A stretch of 64,000 bases of DNA from Alphaproteobacteria bacterium (lineage in GTDB: Bacteria; Pseudomonadota; Alphaproteobacteria; SMXP01). Of this stretch, positions 17,971 to 28,117 are shown piece after piece. The notes under the pieces are model-generated. The model had not been told where the DNA came from and searched no databases. It worked only from the letters and a program-made list of their open reading frames with translations. The position numbers and the translations under genes are program-made. Position 1 is the first letter of the stretch, and each line of letters opens with the position of its first letter. The stretch is from assembly GCA_028285305.1 (NCBI GenBank), contig JANQPV010000022.1, forward strand, positions 263,322 to 327,321. The letters run 5' to 3'.

Positions 17971-18822
17971 GTGGAAGTGCGAACGCTCTGCGCATTGATG
18001 ATTGCGCGGAGCGGAATTGCGCTCTGCCCAAATGCCGAGTGGGCATTTCAATTTGAACGTCGAATGATGAGTGGTGAAATCATGGTGATGCCGTGCCGCG
18101 AGGTTTTGCAAGTGCGCAAGAAGGCGATTGCTGAGGGATCAGACTTTGCTTTGATCAGTACGGATCCAGGTGGCCCGCGTTTGTTTGATAACGGTGCGGA
18201 CAGACTCGCACCGCGACGGTCCATTAGCAAAAGAACCATAGATATATTTGGTGCGCTGATTGGCCTTGTCTTCTTTTGTCCTTTGATGATGATCCTTTAT
18301 GCTCTCATTCGGCTTGACGGTGGCCCCGCGCTCTATTCCCAGATGCGTGTTGGTGCCAATGGCAAACTCTTTCGGTGCTGGAAGTTTCGCAGCATGGTCA
18401 CCGATGCAGAGGCGCGATTGCAGAGACTGTTGGAGACCGATGCTGCTGCTCGCACAGAATGGGAACAAGAACAAAAGCTCAGCAATGATCCCCGCATTAC
18501 CACCCTTGGAAAGTTCATTCGGGTTACCAGTCTCGATGAATTGCCCCAATTTGTGAATGTCCTTAAGGGCGAGATGAGTTTGATTGGCCCTCGTCCGATT
18601 ATCGAGGATGAAATTAAACGGTATGGAGACTATTTCTTTCATTATCAAGCGTGCCGTCCGGGTATCACGGGAGCTTGGCAAGTCAGCGGCCGGAATGATG
18701 TGTCTTATGACGAACGAGTTCAGCTTGACAGGGACTATGCGGTACAGTGGAGCCTTGTAAGAGACATCGAGATCTTGATGAAGACTTTTGCGATCGTTGC
18801 GTTGCGCACCGGGGCTCGTTGA
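17971..18822 (+). CDS. sugar transferase (polyprenyl-phosphate hexose-1-P transferase, WbaP/ExoY-type)
   Basis: KRTIDIFGALIGLVFFCPLM...GGPALYSQMRVGANGKLFRCWKFRSM...SLDELPQFVNVLKGEMSLIGPRP...PGITGAWQVSGRNDVSYDERV. Confidence 0.93.
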   Translation: MEVRTLCALMIARSGIALCPNAEWAFQFERRMMSGEIMVMPCREVLQVRKKAIAEGSDFALISTDPGGPRLFDNGADRLAPRRSISKRTIDIFGALIGLVFFCPLMMILYALIRLDGGPALYSQMRVGANGKLFRCWKFRSMVTDAEARLQRLLETDAAARTEWEQEQKLSNDPRITTLGKFIRVTSLDELPQFVNVLKGEMSLIGPRPIIEDEIKRYGDYFFHYQACRPGITGAWQVSGRNDVSYDERVQLDRDYAVQWSLVRDIEILMKTFAIVALRTGAR

Positions 18823-18837
18823 TTTTCTTTCAGCGTT

Positions 18838-19002
18838 CTAAATAAGAACGAAAACAACCCCGCCGACAGCGAGCCATGCCGCTATGCCAAGACCAATCGC
18901 GATGTAGACTTTCTGTTGGATGGAAACTTTGCCGGCATTGTCTTCGCATTGAGGAAGTCCCTCGATGACACGGCTCGGCCGGTGGGTGTGATGATTTTCC
19001 AT
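18838..19002 (-). CDS. possible small single-TM protein (54 aa)
   Basis: My own reading below the ORF-track length cutoff: MENHHTHRPSRVIEGLPQCEDNAGKVSIQQKVYIAIGLGIAAWLAVGGVVFVLI*. Confidence 0.4.
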   Translation of the reverse strand: MENHHTHRPSRVIEGLPQCEDNAGKVSIQQKVYIAIGLGIAAWLAVGGVVFVLI

Positions 19003-19120
19003 CTTCCCAAACTTTCGTTCGCGCTGATCCAGTCCGTAGGTTCGGTGATCAAGGTTCCCAAATGGTTAAAGCGTTCCTGTCGCAAGGCTTTCTTGGATCC
19101 CATTTCGGCGGGCAAACGGC

Positions 19121-20791
19121 TCACTCGTTCGCGGACGAGCCATAAATCTCGAGAATCTTGTGGGCATGGAATTGAACTCCAAACTCGTTTACGGCCTGCA
19201 CATTGAGCGTGTAGGTGCCGGGCCCAAGATCGTCGGGAAGGTCCGCTGCGTAAAGATGGGAGGAGGGCTCGGCTTTCACCCACGGCTTCAATTCGGATTG
19301 GTTTCTCAAGAATAATTCCTGGATCGCCGGATCGGGACGAACTACTTGGTTCATTTGAATCGGAGGTTTTGCCCCGATCGAGAATTCGACCTTTGAGTTG
19401 GGGCCTCCGTCAAAGAGATTGACGAGCACTTCGGCCGCCGGCACGTCGTCCACTGACATGCGGCCATCAAACAAGTCGCCGGCGCGAAAATCCCGCAATC
19501 CCTCATGGTTGATGCCATGATAGGCCACATCGAACATAATGCGCATTTGTTCGTCCGCGGGCCGTCCGGCGGCTTTGTATCTGACCGCTAAGTCAACGCC
19601 ATCGACTTCGAGGATGTGATAGCCGTTGGGCGTGCCGTCCCGCTGAGCAGCCACCGGGATGCCGCGTTCGTCCATCGGGCCGCTCCACCAGCTCCCCGAG
19701 ACCGTCGTCAGAACGTGATGGTGAAAGGTGCCCGGCCCCGCAAAGCCATCTTCGGCGCCGAAGTAGTGATGTTCGGTCGTATGCGTATGTCCGGCAACGG
19801 AATATAAGTGCTCGCGTCCTTCAAGAAGCTTGAAAAGGTCCGTGCGATTTTGCGTGTTGCGCGCCGGATGGTCCGGCTCGCCGATATACGTTCTAAGAGG
19901 TGCATGCATGGCGAGAAAAATGAGCTTATCTTGGCTCACATAGGAAAGTTCTTTTTCCAGCCACACCAGTTGCTCTTGGGATATTCGGGCTTCATAGCCT
20001 CCGGCGCCGCGAATTTCGCCGGGGTCGCTTTCGCCGGTTCCCTTGTAGTAGATGTTGTCCAGGATAACGAACAAAGCCTCTCCGTATTCGAATGAATAAT
20101 AGGGCGGACCGAAAAGCCTGATAAAGGTGTCGAGAGAGGTTTCGTCGTTTTCGGCCAGGAAATTCAACTCGTGGTTTCCGGGCACATTGTACCACGGCAC
20201 GCCGATCTGGCTGATGATCGCGTTGTAGCGCGGGAACAGGGACAAATCGTCGAACATGATGTCCCCTAAAGTCATGCCGAACTTGGCCTCGGTTCCAATG
20301 AGTTCGGCCACGACATCGTCTCGGATGTAGTCCAATTCAGCCGAGGTCTGGGGCTGTGTGTCGGCGAATAGGATGGCTTCGAATTTCGCCGGTTCATCTA
20401 CTTTAGTAAGCGGAAAATCGATGGTGGCGGGCAGCGGTCCCGTGGGTGCGATGCCGGGATAACGGAAGTTCTTGGGCGAACCTTCAGGATGGTGAATATA
20501 AAAGAACTGTGGTATTTGATGAGCGTTGACCGGGGCGGCATAGCCGGCGGGCTTGGTAATGAAGAGCACAGCAGGCGCGGCAAGCTCAATTGCGTATTTG
20601 CCGTTTGCGTCCGTGAGAACGATTGATTTGCCATCTGAAACCCGGACGGACGACAGACCCGCCTCGCCTGTATCAAGGACGCCATTGCCGTTTGCGTCTT
20701 CGAACACGGTTCCGCTCGCGACTTCGGCCCGGGAAGCTGTCGCGAGGAGCGCACCTGCGATCAAAACGGCTGCAAAAAAACTGAAACGCAT
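19121..20791 (-). CDS. calcineurin-like metallophosphoesterase with N-terminal SdrD/Cna-B-like domain, secreted
   Basis: FADTQPQT...GDIMFDD...PWYNVPGNHELN...GHTHTTEHH metallophosphoesterase motifs; ATG at 20791 followed by a signal peptide; GTVFEDANGNGVLDTGEAGLSSVRVSDG. Confidence 0.88.
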   Translation of the reverse strand: MRFSFFAAVLIAGALLATASRAEVASGTVFEDANGNGVLDTGEAGLSSVRVSDGKSIVLTDANGKYAIELAAPAVLFITKPAGYAAPVNAHQIPQFFYIHHPEGSPKNFRYPGIAPTGPLPATIDFPLTKVDEPAKFEAILFADTQPQTSAELDYIRDDVVAELIGTEAKFGMTLGDIMFDDLSLFPRYNAIISQIGVPWYNVPGNHELNFLAENDETSLDTFIRLFGPPYYSFEYGEALFVILDNIYYKGTGESDPGEIRGAGGYEARISQEQLVWLEKELSYVSQDKLIFLAMHAPLRTYIGEPDHPARNTQNRTDLFKLLEGREHLYSVAGHTHTTEHHYFGAEDGFAGPGTFHHHVLTTVSGSWWSGPMDERGIPVAAQRDGTPNGYHILEVDGVDLAVRYKAAGRPADEQMRIMFDVAYHGINHEGLRDFRAGDLFDGRMSVDDVPAAEVLVNLFDGGPNSKVEFSIGAKPPIQMNQVVRPDPAIQELFLRNQSELKPWVKAEPSSHLYAADLPDDLGPGTYTLNVQAVNEFGVQFHAHKILEIYGSSANE

Positions 20792-20955
20792 GGAATTTCT
20801 CCTTACTTTCCAGCACCTTCCGCGATGGATGTCACAGTTCCATGACACTGGGTGCGGTGGGATGACACGGGTGCCAAATGCGCGGTCAGTGGCTTCGACC
20901 TTTGGGCTCGTTGTCCTTTAGCGCACGCGAGTGGTAGGGTCGTGTCTTTCCCAAC

Positions 20956-22269
20956 TTGACTAAGAAAGAAACACTCATGACGAAATCGCCCGAAGCCTAT
21001 ATCGCAGAAGCGGGAGAGAAAGCCTGGGAGATTGCCAACCTGCCTGCAGGGGTTGGCGAGCGCCCGATCAATAAAGTGGGCGTGATCGGGGCTGGCACCA
21101 TGGGTGGCGGCATCACCATGAATTTCGCCTCGGTCGGTATTCCCGTGACCATTGTCGAGACGAAGCAAGAGGCCCTTGACCGTGGACTTAGCGTGGTTCG
21201 CGGCAATTATCAGCGCAGTGCGGATAAGGGCCGCTTCCCGCCTGAGGAGGTGGACGCGCGCATGGACCGCATCTCCGGCAGTTTGACGACGGACGACTTG
21301 AGCGATTGCGATCTGATCATTGAGGCGGTGTTTGAGGATATGGACCTCAAGAAACAGATTTTCACCGCTCTGGACAAAATCGCAAAGTCCGGCGCGATCT
21401 TGGCGACCAATACCTCGGCGCTCAATATCGACGAGATCGCGGCCGTTACGTCGCGGCCTCAGGATGTGATCGGCCTACACTTCTTTTCGCCTGCCAACGT
21501 GATGAAGCTCCTCGAAGTGGTGCGCGCCGATCAGACGGCGGACGATGTTGTCGTGACATCCATGGCGACCGCCAAGCGGATCGGTAAGATCGTAGCGCTT
21601 GTCGGGGTTTGTCCCGGCTTTGTCGGCAACAGGATTCTCTTTTATCGACAGAACCAGTCCAATAAACTGGTCAATCAGGGGGTGATGCCGTGGGATGTGG
21701 ATGCCGCGTTTCGCGATTTTGGATTCCGCATGGGGCCGTTTCAAATGTCCGACCTGGCTGGTCTTGATATCGGCTGGAAGAAGGGTGCCAAAACTCAAAA
21801 TCCCATTCGCGATGCGCTGTGCGAGCTGGATCGGCGCGGCCAAAAGAGCGGTGCTGGATACTATGACTACGATGAAAACCGGCAGCCCACACCGTCTGAT
21901 GTCACCGCCAAAATCATCCAAGACGTGACGGGCATTGCGCCCGGGGCGTCGTCTCTGTCGGCGGATGAGATTATCGAAGCGTGCGTCTATCCCATGATCA
22001 ACGAGAGTGTGCGGATCCTGGAGGAGAATAAAGCCCAACGGCCGTCCGACATCGATGTAATTTGGATTTACGGCTATGGTTGGCCCGGGGACAAGGGCGG
22101 GCCCATGTTCTACGGCGATATGGTGGGGGCGGACAAAGTGCTCGCTAAAATGGAAGAGCTGGCCAAAGACGACCCCGCAATGGCGCCAGCGGATACGCTA
22201 AAGAAACTTGCGGCAGACGGCGGTAAGTTCGTGGACATCGATTGCGGCGGTCTGAAAACGGGTGGGTAG
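20956..22269 (+). CDS. 3-hydroxyacyl-CoA dehydrogenase
   Basis: [74 protein letters not shown]. Confidence 0.95.
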   Translation: MTKKETLMTKSPEAYIAEAGEKAWEIANLPAGVGERPINKVGVIGAGTMGGGITMNFASVGIPVTIVETKQEALDRGLSVVRGNYQRSADKGRFPPEEVDARMDRISGSLTTDDLSDCDLIIEAVFEDMDLKKQIFTALDKIAKSGAILATNTSALNIDEIAAVTSRPQDVIGLHFFSPANVMKLLEVVRADQTADDVVVTSMATAKRIGKIVALVGVCPGFVGNRILFYRQNQSNKLVNQGVMPWDVDAAFRDFGFRMGPFQMSDLAGLDIGWKKGAKTQNPIRDALCELDRRGQKSGAGYYDYDENRQPTPSDVTAKIIQDVTGIAPGASSLSADEIIEACVYPMINESVRILEENKAQRPSDIDVIWIYGYGWPGDKGGPMFYGDMVGADKVLAKMEELAKDDPAMAPADTLKKLAADGGKFVDIDCGGLKTGG

Positions 22270-22316
22270 ATCTAGAAGCAGTCGGCGATCTCAAAATCAT
22301 CCGGGGAGACTTAGCA

Positions 22317-22814
22317 ATGAACCAAGCCAACCAGTCTGTTGTTTCTGGTGTCCGCACCACCATCATCCGGCAAGCCCTCTGGGTGATGATGATCGGACTC
22401 ATCGGAGGCTTTGGGTGGGCCTTCGCTCTCTTAGGTGAAGTGCGTTTGTCTCCCATTCCCGTTACCTTCTTTGAGTCCTTTCCTGGCGATCAAGCCCGCT
22501 GGAGGGGCGTGCATCTGGGCTGTCTGCTGAACGGAATTTTGGCGTTGGTGCTTGCTGCAAACCTGCGGTGGTTTGAGCTCTCAGCGTCCGCCGCCAAAGC
22601 TATACAGCTGGGTGTTATCATCACACTCTGGGGCAATACCGCCTTCTACATATTTGCCGTGTTTGCACAGAATCGGGGTTTGAGCCTGGGCGGCAATGTC
22701 CAGGGGCCGGGGAGTGTATTCGGGGCTCTGTCCTATCTCGGGGGCATGATTGCCGCGTTTGCGCTGATTTATGTTATCGTGCGCTTGTTGAGGACGAAGA
22801 TCCGTTCAGAATGA
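22317..22814 (+). CDS. styrene-oxide-isomerase (StyC)-like integral membrane protein
   Basis: Four TM segments; WRGVHLGCLLNGILA and WGNTAFYIFAVFAQNRGLSLGGNVQGPGSVFG resemble StyC as I recall it (WARAHSGPALNG...NVGFYFFSNFSPNRGLTFGPNQFGPGDIFG). Confidence 0.65.
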   Translation: MNQANQSVVSGVRTTIIRQALWVMMIGLIGGFGWAFALLGEVRLSPIPVTFFESFPGDQARWRGVHLGCLLNGILALVLAANLRWFELSASAAKAIQLGVIITLWGNTAFYIFAVFAQNRGLSLGGNVQGPGSVFGALSYLGGMIAAFALIYVIVRLLRTKIRSE

Positions 22815-22838
22815 CCTCTGGAGAGAGGAGGTTGAGCC

Positions 22839-23741
22839 ATGACCACTCATCCGATGGACGACATTCCAGTGCGCCGTCTCAAATTTCGTTTTGACGACGT
22901 GGACCCGTCGTGCGCGATGTGGAGTCAGTCGTCTCCGCTCTTTTCTTTGTTTTCAAATGCCTTGACCGTTCACGTTCCTTATTTTGAGCGGTATCTCATT
23001 CGGGCTCTGGGTGCCGCCAAGCGCAAACTGCCGCCTTCCAAATTGAGAGATGACGTCGAGGCGATCATCGGGCAAGAAGGGGATCATGCGAATTCGTTTA
23101 TCGCCTATAACGACTTGCTCAAGCGGCGCTATCCTGGTCTCGAAAAGCTGGAGCGCGAGTCAAGCGACGGCTTTGTCCGCCGGCTGAAGGAAGAAAACTT
23201 CAAGACACAAATCGGCTTTACGGCCGGTTATGAAACCTTTACGTTTCTGGCGGGCATGATTTTCCTAGACAATTACGACAAGTGGTTTGCGGACTCGCAC
23301 CCTGGGATCAAAGCCCTTTGGGTTTGGCATCAAGTGGAGGAAGTCGAGCATGGAGCGGTGGCTTTCGATGTCTATCAGCATTTCTTTGCCGAAGACGAGC
23401 TCTTCCGTAAGAAGATGGTTCTCGCCGCGTTCTGGCATATCGTAACTGAGACAGCCAAGGCCTACCTCCTGATGTGCAAAGCGGAGGGTTATTTTGATAA
23501 TCCGATCAAAGTGACAAAGGCGATAGCTTTCTTGCTGCGTGTGCTAGGCCAAATGATGTGGGCGAGCCGGCCGGTCCTGATCAAGACCTATCATCCCCGG
23601 CGGCATCCACTTGTCACGACACGGCAAAATCCAATCGCCGTGTCCTGGCGCCGGTTCCACAAAGCGGGCGGTGATGTCCTCGAAATCGACCGGGCTAAGA
23701 TGGAGGAGATCATGGGGATCCCGTCTCAAGCATCGCATTAG
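22839..23741 (+). CDS. predicted metal-dependent hydrolase (PF10118-like)
   Basis: IPVRRLKFRFDDVDP...IIGQEGDHANSFIAYNDLL...WVWHQVEEVEHGAVAFDVYQHF diiron/ferritin-like His/Glu pattern. Confidence 0.85.
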   Translation: MTTHPMDDIPVRRLKFRFDDVDPSCAMWSQSSPLFSLFSNALTVHVPYFERYLIRALGAAKRKLPPSKLRDDVEAIIGQEGDHANSFIAYNDLLKRRYPGLEKLERESSDGFVRRLKEENFKTQIGFTAGYETFTFLAGMIFLDNYDKWFADSHPGIKALWVWHQVEEVEHGAVAFDVYQHFFAEDELFRKKMVLAAFWHIVTETAKAYLLMCKAEGYFDNPIKVTKAIAFLLRVLGQMMWASRPVLIKTYHPRRHPLVTTRQNPIAVSWRRFHKAGGDVLEIDRAKMEEIMGIPSQASH

Positions 23742-23872
23742 CCGCCCGTCCCCTTTTCGGCTGGCCACGTGTTGGAGTAGGCTCCTGATCTGGTTTGAGG
23801 TGCAACGGGAAGAGCACAGGTGACGCCCAATGACTTGTTTGTGGGGACAACGGCAAAGGCCGGTTAAACTTC

Positions 23873-24274
23873 ATGACCAAATTCTTTACCGACCTTTCAG
23901 ATTCCGAAATCGATGAGCTGAGTTCGCTGCGAGACTGGGCGTGTGCGCAAGGGCTGCCGGACGAGCACATTATCGTGGCCGGAAAGCTTGATATTCTTCA
24001 GCGTACCATCGATAGCGGAGCGATCGGTACCGGCGCCGTTTGGAAGATGAATGCGCTCGGGGTCATGTTCGGTGATGCCCTCACCCAAGCTCTCGAAGGG
24101 CGTCTCCATTGGGTTGTGGCGGAGGACGACAAAGGGCGCACTTTTGCTCTTTCCTGGCAGCGATCCGAGGGATTAATCTTTCCTCTTGATGCTATCCGTT
24201 CGCGCCTATCAAACGGAGAACCTCTGGATGTGCACGGGCTCTATGCAGAGTATAGGGACGTGTTTCCAAAATAG
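23873..24274 (+). CDS. hypothetical protein, DUF3806-like
   Basis: Complete ORF; GAVWKMNALGVMFGDALTQALEGRLHWVVAEDDKGRTFALSW pattern. Confidence 0.6.
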   Translation: MTKFFTDLSDSEIDELSSLRDWACAQGLPDEHIIVAGKLDILQRTIDSGAIGTGAVWKMNALGVMFGDALTQALEGRLHWVVAEDDKGRTFALSWQRSEGLIFPLDAIRSRLSNGEPLDVHGLYAEYRDVFPK

Positions 24275-24451
24275 GTGGTGTTCAGCATCTGAGAGATGAT
24301 GATGTACTGACGCACAGCCGATCAAATGCATAAATCTCATTGCGATTATGTTCCCCAGATTGCTACGACTGGTGCGGTGTGAAAGCGGGCATCGGGTGGC
24401 AGGATTTAGCGCCAATGGCTGGCCGAGGAATTGAATAAAGAGGAGTATGGG

Positions 24452-25546
24452 ATGATCAAGGTCTACGGCATAAAGGTGTCTTACTTCACGGGGAAGCTGG
24501 AAGGCTATCTCCGCTACAAAGAGATCCCGTTTGAGTATTGCCCGGCGACGGCCGATTATTTTGGCAAGGTCTTGCCGGATAAGACCGGGGCGATTCAAGT
24601 TCCGGCAGTCGAGCTGGACGACGGGCGGTGGATGACGGACACGAGCCCGATCATCGATTGGTTTGAGCGGGAGTATACGGACTACCCCATTCTGCCCGGG
24701 GAGCCTGTTCAAGATTATGTGTGCCGTCTCATCGAGGATTATGCCGATGAGTGGATGTGGCGTCCGGCCATGCACTATCGCTGGAGTTATCCCGCTAGCG
24801 CCAAGCTTCTGCGGCGGCAAATTGTGGACGAGATGAACCCCAAACTGCCCATCCCGAAAGAAGTGTTCAGGCAGCGGACGGAATTTCGCCAGCTAACGAA
24901 TTTTGTGAGGAACGATGGCGTCAATTCGGATACCTGGGATCATGTGGAGCAGGGATATCTGCGTTTGCTTGAGGTGCTAAAAACCATCTTGGAGGACCGC
25001 CCATTTGTGTTTGGCGAGCGGCCAACGCTTGCGGATATTGGACTCTTCGGCCCCATGTTCCGGCATTTCGCAATGGATCCAGTGCCGGCGGTCATTATGC
25101 GGGAAACGGCGCCGTCCGTTATGGAATGGGTATACCGGTTGTGGAATGCGCGCGGATCCAAGTTGGGGGATGGTCGCTTACTGGACGGCATTCCTGACGA
25201 CCTTCTTCCTTTGTTGAAAGAAATCGGCGAAACCCATTTGGAAAATCTGTGTGCGAATGCTGTTGCGTGGGAGCACAAATTGCCGACTTTCGGCCCGCTC
25301 ATCCAGGGTGTCCAGTATAGGAATGTCCCGACTTCCCGGTACCGGGTTTGGTGTTTGGAACAGCTTCAGGAACGGTTTGTAGCGGTTGAAGGAGAGGCAA
25401 AGGAAGAATTGACCGCGCTCCTGAAGAGCCAAAAATGCCTGGAGCCACTCACACGCATTGAGACGCCAAACAGCGGCTACGACCCCAATCATGAAGTGCC
25501 CTTTGGCCGATCCATCAAGGTCTACGAAAATCTCAAGGTGGGTTAG
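24452..25546 (+). CDS. glutathione S-transferase family protein
   Basis: MIKVYGIKVSYFTGKLEGYLRYKEIPFEY...VPAVELDDGRWMTDTSPIIDWFE thioredoxin-like GST N-domain; helical C-domain. Confidence 0.85.
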   Translation: MIKVYGIKVSYFTGKLEGYLRYKEIPFEYCPATADYFGKVLPDKTGAIQVPAVELDDGRWMTDTSPIIDWFEREYTDYPILPGEPVQDYVCRLIEDYADEWMWRPAMHYRWSYPASAKLLRRQIVDEMNPKLPIPKEVFRQRTEFRQLTNFVRNDGVNSDTWDHVEQGYLRLLEVLKTILEDRPFVFGERPTLADIGLFGPMFRHFAMDPVPAVIMRETAPSVMEWVYRLWNARGSKLGDGRLLDGIPDDLLPLLKEIGETHLENLCANAVAWEHKLPTFGPLIQGVQYRNVPTSRYRVWCLEQLQERFVAVEGEAKEELTALLKSQKCLEPLTRIETPNSGYDPNHEVPFGRSIKVYENLKVG

Positions 25547-25561
25547 TTCGGCCGATGGGAC

Positions 25562-27856
25562 TTATCCGTATTGAGAATAATAGTCTCCGTAGTAGGATGA
25601 ATAGAATGTATCGTCGCCATAAGCGATGACGCGGCCGCGCTTCACATTGACCAGGTTCATCACCCCGCCTGTGATCGGTGTACCACCGGATTCGAGTTTC
25701 TTTACTGCATTTGCAACGGCTCCTCGGGGTGTTTTCTCCCACTGGACCACGAAGGCGATGGCATCCATATGGGTTGCCAGCAGCGCGGAGTCGACGATGG
25801 GTAAGATGGGCGCAGAGTCAACCACGATGAAATCGTAGGACTGGCGCGCCTGGAGGAGCAAATCCTCAATGGATTCCGCTTTCAACATATCTGAAGAGCG
25901 GGAGACCTTTGTCCCGCCGGCGAGGATGGACAAATTGTACTTGTCGTGGCGGTAGACGGCCTCATCGAATGTGCAGGATTTGCAGAGGACTTCGGCAAAG
26001 CCATTGGTTTTTTCTCGCGCCAGTCCGAGGCGTTTCACGATGGCCGGTTTGCGCAAGTCGGCATCAATAAGCAAAGTGTTGAGACCCGACTCCGCGGCCG
26101 AAATCGCCAGACAGATCGATGTGGTGGTCTTGCCTTCGTTGGGAAAGGCGGAAGAGACCAGAACCGTTTGCGGAGGTGCGGCCGGATTTGAGAAAATCAA
26201 GTTGGATCGCAGGAGCCGGAAGGATTCTGCGAAGGCGGAGTCCGGCTGGTCTACGAGATAGCGGTGGATGCGGGTCTTGCGCCAGGTCTTGCCGCTGCGC
26301 TTGCGGATCTGCTGATCCTTCAGCATAGGAATGGAGGCCAGCGTTTTGATCCCTGCGGTAGAGTGAAGCTGACTGCTGGTGATTATTCCCTCGTCTAAAG
26401 CTTCCAATACGAAAGCCAGCACAAAGGCAAGGGCAGTGGAGCCGACGAGGGCGACCATGAGGATGAGTTTGAGTTGCGGCTCGCTTGGTGAGTCCGGCAC
26501 CGTGGCCGTCGAGATCTTTCGGCCAATGGCTTCGAGAGAGCCTGACTCGGCGGCAACGATCGACTTCTTAGACCCTTCAAGTAGGCTTTCGTACAGGGTG
26601 CGATTGGCGTGAGTTTCGCGTTCCAGTTCGTTCAGTTCAATCTTTGCCGTGCTGCTCAGGACCGCCTCTCTGTCGAGTGCATCAAGGCTCTTTTCCAAAG
26701 ACAGCACCCTTGAGCTCGCGACTTTGACTTCGTTCTCCAGGCTCGTCACGATGCGGCCAATTTCCTGATGGATCTGTGTCTTCAAAACTCTGATCTCAGC
26801 CTGCAGATTGACCATCGTTGGATGGCGGAACCCCAGCTGAGGCATCAGTTCCCCGCGCTTACGGATCAGCTCGGCTTGCTGCTCGCGCAGAGCTTCGACG
26901 GTGGGTGAGGCAAGAACTTCACTAAGGCTGCCAAGATCGTTCCCTTGCTCGAGAATGTCGGCGACGATGGCGTGCCGCGCTTCCTTTTCGGCGAACGCTG
27001 CTTTCGCCAGGATCAGTTTTTCGGTCAAGTCTGACCGTTGCTTGTCCGTCAGCGTTAGACCCGATACGTCGTGAATATCGTTCTCGGTCCGATAGGCTTC
27101 AATCGCGATTTCTCCACGTGACACGGCGTTGCGGAGATCGGCAAGCTGACGATCCAGGAACTGATTTGTCTTATTCAGCGCGTTCATGCGCCATTCGAAA
27201 TCATCCAACAGGTACATGTCGACCATAGCGTTGGCGATGGCGGCCGCGCGAGCTGGCGATTCCGATACGGCGGATATGGCGACAATGTATGTGAGGCCTT
27301 GCCGTCTAATCTTCGTCGCATTGGTCAAGTTACTTATAATCGGTGTAAGGAGCTCTTCCTCCGTTAAATCTTCGGCGCTTTTCCTTGAACGTCCGGTTAG
27401 GGTTTTGATCAGCGTGATCGGATTGAGAAAACGAAAGACGCTCTGGTTTTCCGGTTCGTGAAACGGGTTGAACTCGGCGGTCTCTCTCAAGTTCAACGTG
27501 TCGATCACGCGCATGGACAGCGCTTTTGACTTCATGATGCCGACTTGACTGTCCACAAAGGCTGACTCGGCGATTTGGCTCGAGTCGAACGCGTCGATTT
27601 GGACGAGATTTTGATTGGGTGGATTGATCAGGACTTCGGACGTTGCCGTGTATTTCTTCGGAAGGTTCAATCCCACGATTGCAGCCAAGAGCGTGATGGC
27701 GCCAATCGTTGCGGCCATCGAGAGCTTTCGGCGAAAGACGATGGTCCACAATTTTCGAAAGTCGATCTGCTCTCTTTCTCCTTCCGGTGCCTCGAAATGC
27801 TGATCGAGCGGCATTCCTGAAAGCATGTTCTGGTCGATGGCGGGCCGAATGTTCAT
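25562..27856 (-). CDS. polysaccharide co-polymerase / tyrosine autokinase (Wzc/ExoP-like)
   Basis: Wzz domain, VLVSSAFPNEGKTTTSICLAISAAESGLNTLLIDADLRKP Walker motifs, Tyr-rich tail DDTFYSSYYGDYYSQYG. Confidence 0.95.
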   Translation of the reverse strand: MNIRPAIDQNMLSGMPLDQHFEAPEGEREQIDFRKLWTIVFRRKLSMAATIGAITLLAAIVGLNLPKKYTATSEVLINPPNQNLVQIDAFDSSQIAESAFVDSQVGIMKSKALSMRVIDTLNLRETAEFNPFHEPENQSVFRFLNPITLIKTLTGRSRKSAEDLTEEELLTPIISNLTNATKIRRQGLTYIVAISAVSESPARAAAIANAMVDMYLLDDFEWRMNALNKTNQFLDRQLADLRNAVSRGEIAIEAYRTENDIHDVSGLTLTDKQRSDLTEKLILAKAAFAEKEARHAIVADILEQGNDLGSLSEVLASPTVEALREQQAELIRKRGELMPQLGFRHPTMVNLQAEIRVLKTQIHQEIGRIVTSLENEVKVASSRVLSLEKSLDALDREAVLSSTAKIELNELERETHANRTLYESLLEGSKKSIVAAESGSLEAIGRKISTATVPDSPSEPQLKLILMVALVGSTALAFVLAFVLEALDEGIITSSQLHSTAGIKTLASIPMLKDQQIRKRSGKTWRKTRIHRYLVDQPDSAFAESFRLLRSNLIFSNPAAPPQTVLVSSAFPNEGKTTTSICLAISAAESGLNTLLIDADLRKPAIVKRLGLAREKTNGFAEVLCKSCTFDEAVYRHDKYNLSILAGGTKVSRSSDMLKAESIEDLLLQARQSYDFIVVDSAPILPIVDSALLATHMDAIAFVVQWEKTPRGAVANAVKKLESGGTPITGGVMNLVNVKRGRVIAYGDDTFYSSYYGDYYSQYG

Positions 27857-28117
27857 TTTTCTTTTTTTCTAGGCTGGTGACCACCCCGCGGCCACATGAG
27901 ATTGCAAGAGACAGAGCATGGGGGCGAATGATCGCCCCAAGGCCTTTATTCCTGATTTGTCTTGTCATTCGGAAAAAGCTTTGTGCCGGGATTGATTAAA
28001 AACTAGCTCAATTCAAACCGCTGCAATCGAGTTGGATGGTCCGGGACGGTCCGGCGCTTCGTCAATTTGATGCATATTTTTCGCGCTTTCAAAACGCTCT
28101 TTTAGATCGTTTGAGGC

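Noticed and set aside
27330-27968. 212-aa minus-strand ORF
   Set aside because: Out-of-frame overlap with the Wzc-like gene; no domain signature.
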